Below, one piece after another: positions 63,545-64,000 of a DNA stretch of 64,000 nt; within the stretch, counting starts at the first letter, position 1; every line of letters starts with the position of its first letter. The notes under the pieces were generated by a model. It was not told where the DNA came from. It searched no databases and saw only the letters and a program-made list of their open reading frames with translations. The DNA comes from Bacillus sp. FJAT-27916. Lineage in GTDB: Bacteria > Bacillota > Bacilli > Bacillales > Pradoshiaceae. The stretch spans positions 1,937,871 to 2,001,870 of the forward strand of contig NZ_LFZV01000001.1 in assembly GCF_001183965.1 (NCBI RefSeq), written 5' to 3'. The position numbers and the translations under genes are program-made.

Positions 63545-64000
63545 ATGGAAGCATTAAAGGTCGATCATGTAACAATTGCCTATCATGATAAACCGGTCAT
63601 TGAGGATATTTCATTTATGATCCCAAAAGGGAAGCTTGTCGGAATTATTGGGCCGAATGGGGCTGGAAAGTCCACATTATTAAAAGGCATCCTCGAATTG
63701 CTGCCAAGAATATCAGGCGATATCACTATACTTGGGAGCGATTATAAATCTGCTAAAAAACGTCTTGGCTATGTTCCGCAGAGGGAATCAGTCGACTGGG
63801 ATTTCCCGACGAATGCTCTAGACGTTGTCATGATGGGACGATACGGACATTTAGGATGGTTTAAGCGGCCAGGTTCAAGAGAGCGGGAAATCGCTATGCG
63901 GTGTTTGAAGAAAGTGGGGATGGAGGATTTTTCGAAAAGGCAGATCAGCCAATTATCAGGCGGACAGCAGCAAAGAGTATTCTTAGCCAGAGCACTTGCA
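63545..64000 (+). CDS. metal ABC transporter ATP-binding protein, 3' end outside the window
   Basis: The first 152 codons are seen; the window ends in frame. Walker A is GIIGPNGAGKSTLL (about 37-44), the Q-loop GYVPQRE, and the signature LSGGQQQRVFLARAL at the very end. This is the TroB/MntB/ZnuC type of ATPase that energises the uptake of the metal bound by the upstream lipoprotein. GGGGGAG is 6 bases before ATG 63545, which is 12 bases after the previous stop; a GTG three bases earlier is possible. The permease should follow beyond the window. Confidence 0.9.
   Translation, partial: MEALKVDHVTIAYHDKPVIEDISFMIPKGKLVGIIGPNGAGKSTLLKGILELLPRISGDITILGSDYKSAKKRLGYVPQRESVDWDFPTNALDVVMMGRYGHLGWFKRPGSREREIAMRCLKKVGMEDFSKRQISQLSGGQQQRVFLARALA

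Noticed and set aside
1-64000. CRISPR array
   Set aside because: All repeats seen are either contiguous tandem units (63 bp, 148 bp) or dispersed palindromes; no short repeats separated by unique spacers, and no cas genes.

Overview
The window is a chromosomal segment of a low-GC, endospore-forming Firmicute, most likely a Bacillaceae. The evidence is purine-rich Shine-Dalgarno sequences before almost every gene, frequent GTG/TTG starts, many U-tailed terminators, and Bacillus-type control elements: a PerR box at ahpC, Fur-type boxes at a metal transporter, a CIRCE operator at htpG and a PyrR-binding leader at codBA. Spore-related genes (sporulenol synthase, two CotF-like coat genes) agree. 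No rRNA or tRNA genes were seen.

Layout. 1-1643: 3' part of a group IIC intron with its reverse transcriptase/maturase, followed by a 126-bp palindromic repeat that recurs inverted at 37.9 kb. 2.0-3.8 kb: a small membrane protein and a Cof-type HAD phosphatase. 4.2-9.9 kb: an acyl-CoA:CoA transferase, an OFA-family transporter and a FabK/2-nitropropane-dioxygenase-like flavoprotein, preceded by two perfect Crp/Fnr-type palindromes and followed by a sigma54-type activator that lacks the GAFTGA motif. 10.0-16.4 kb: four 63-bp tandem repeats, then a catabolic-looking operon of two class III aminotransferases, an aldehyde dehydrogenase, an M81/MlrC peptidase and a GNAT acetyltransferase. 16.5-21.7 kb: K+ channel, ahpC, an AhpF-like reductase with permuted domain order, a small membrane protein and gapN.

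21.9-26.5 kb: a putative ADP-ribosyltransferase-fold gene without a normal start codon, a threonine-synthase-like pseudoenzyme overlapping sqhC, two 148-152 bp tandem repeats, and proC. 26.6-30.7 kb: sulfate ABC transporter (sbp-cysT-cysW-cysA). 30.9-35.0 kb: an unknown coiled-coil protein, an LrgA/LrgB pair and a sensor kinase. 35.0-37.8 kb: codBA behind a PyrR attenuator. 38.3 kb: a short FUSC-type membrane protein. 39.3-44.9 kb: histidine utilisation genes in the order hutU-I-G-H, with no hutP. 45.0-54.3 kb: sulfurtransferase, coat genes, htpG, a zinc-ribbon protein, a frameshifted yjbR-like pseudogene, PH-domain, DoxX, YdcF, MFS, CutC and GNAT genes.

54.5-62.3 kb is a complete Wadjet anti-plasmid/condensin defence operon, in the order jetD-jetA-jetB-jetC, whose JetC has an unusual P-loop. 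62.4-64.0 kb begins a Mn/Zn/Fe-type ABC importer behind three identical Fur-like boxes; its ATPase runs off the window.

The Wadjet operon is the clearest specialised system. The least described items are the permuted AhpF, the GAFTGA-less activator with Fnr-type sites, the dead threonine synthase next to sqhC, the ART-like gene with a possible ATT start, and the aminotransferase/M81 operon. All calls come from reading the sequence and from memory of protein families; no database search was run.
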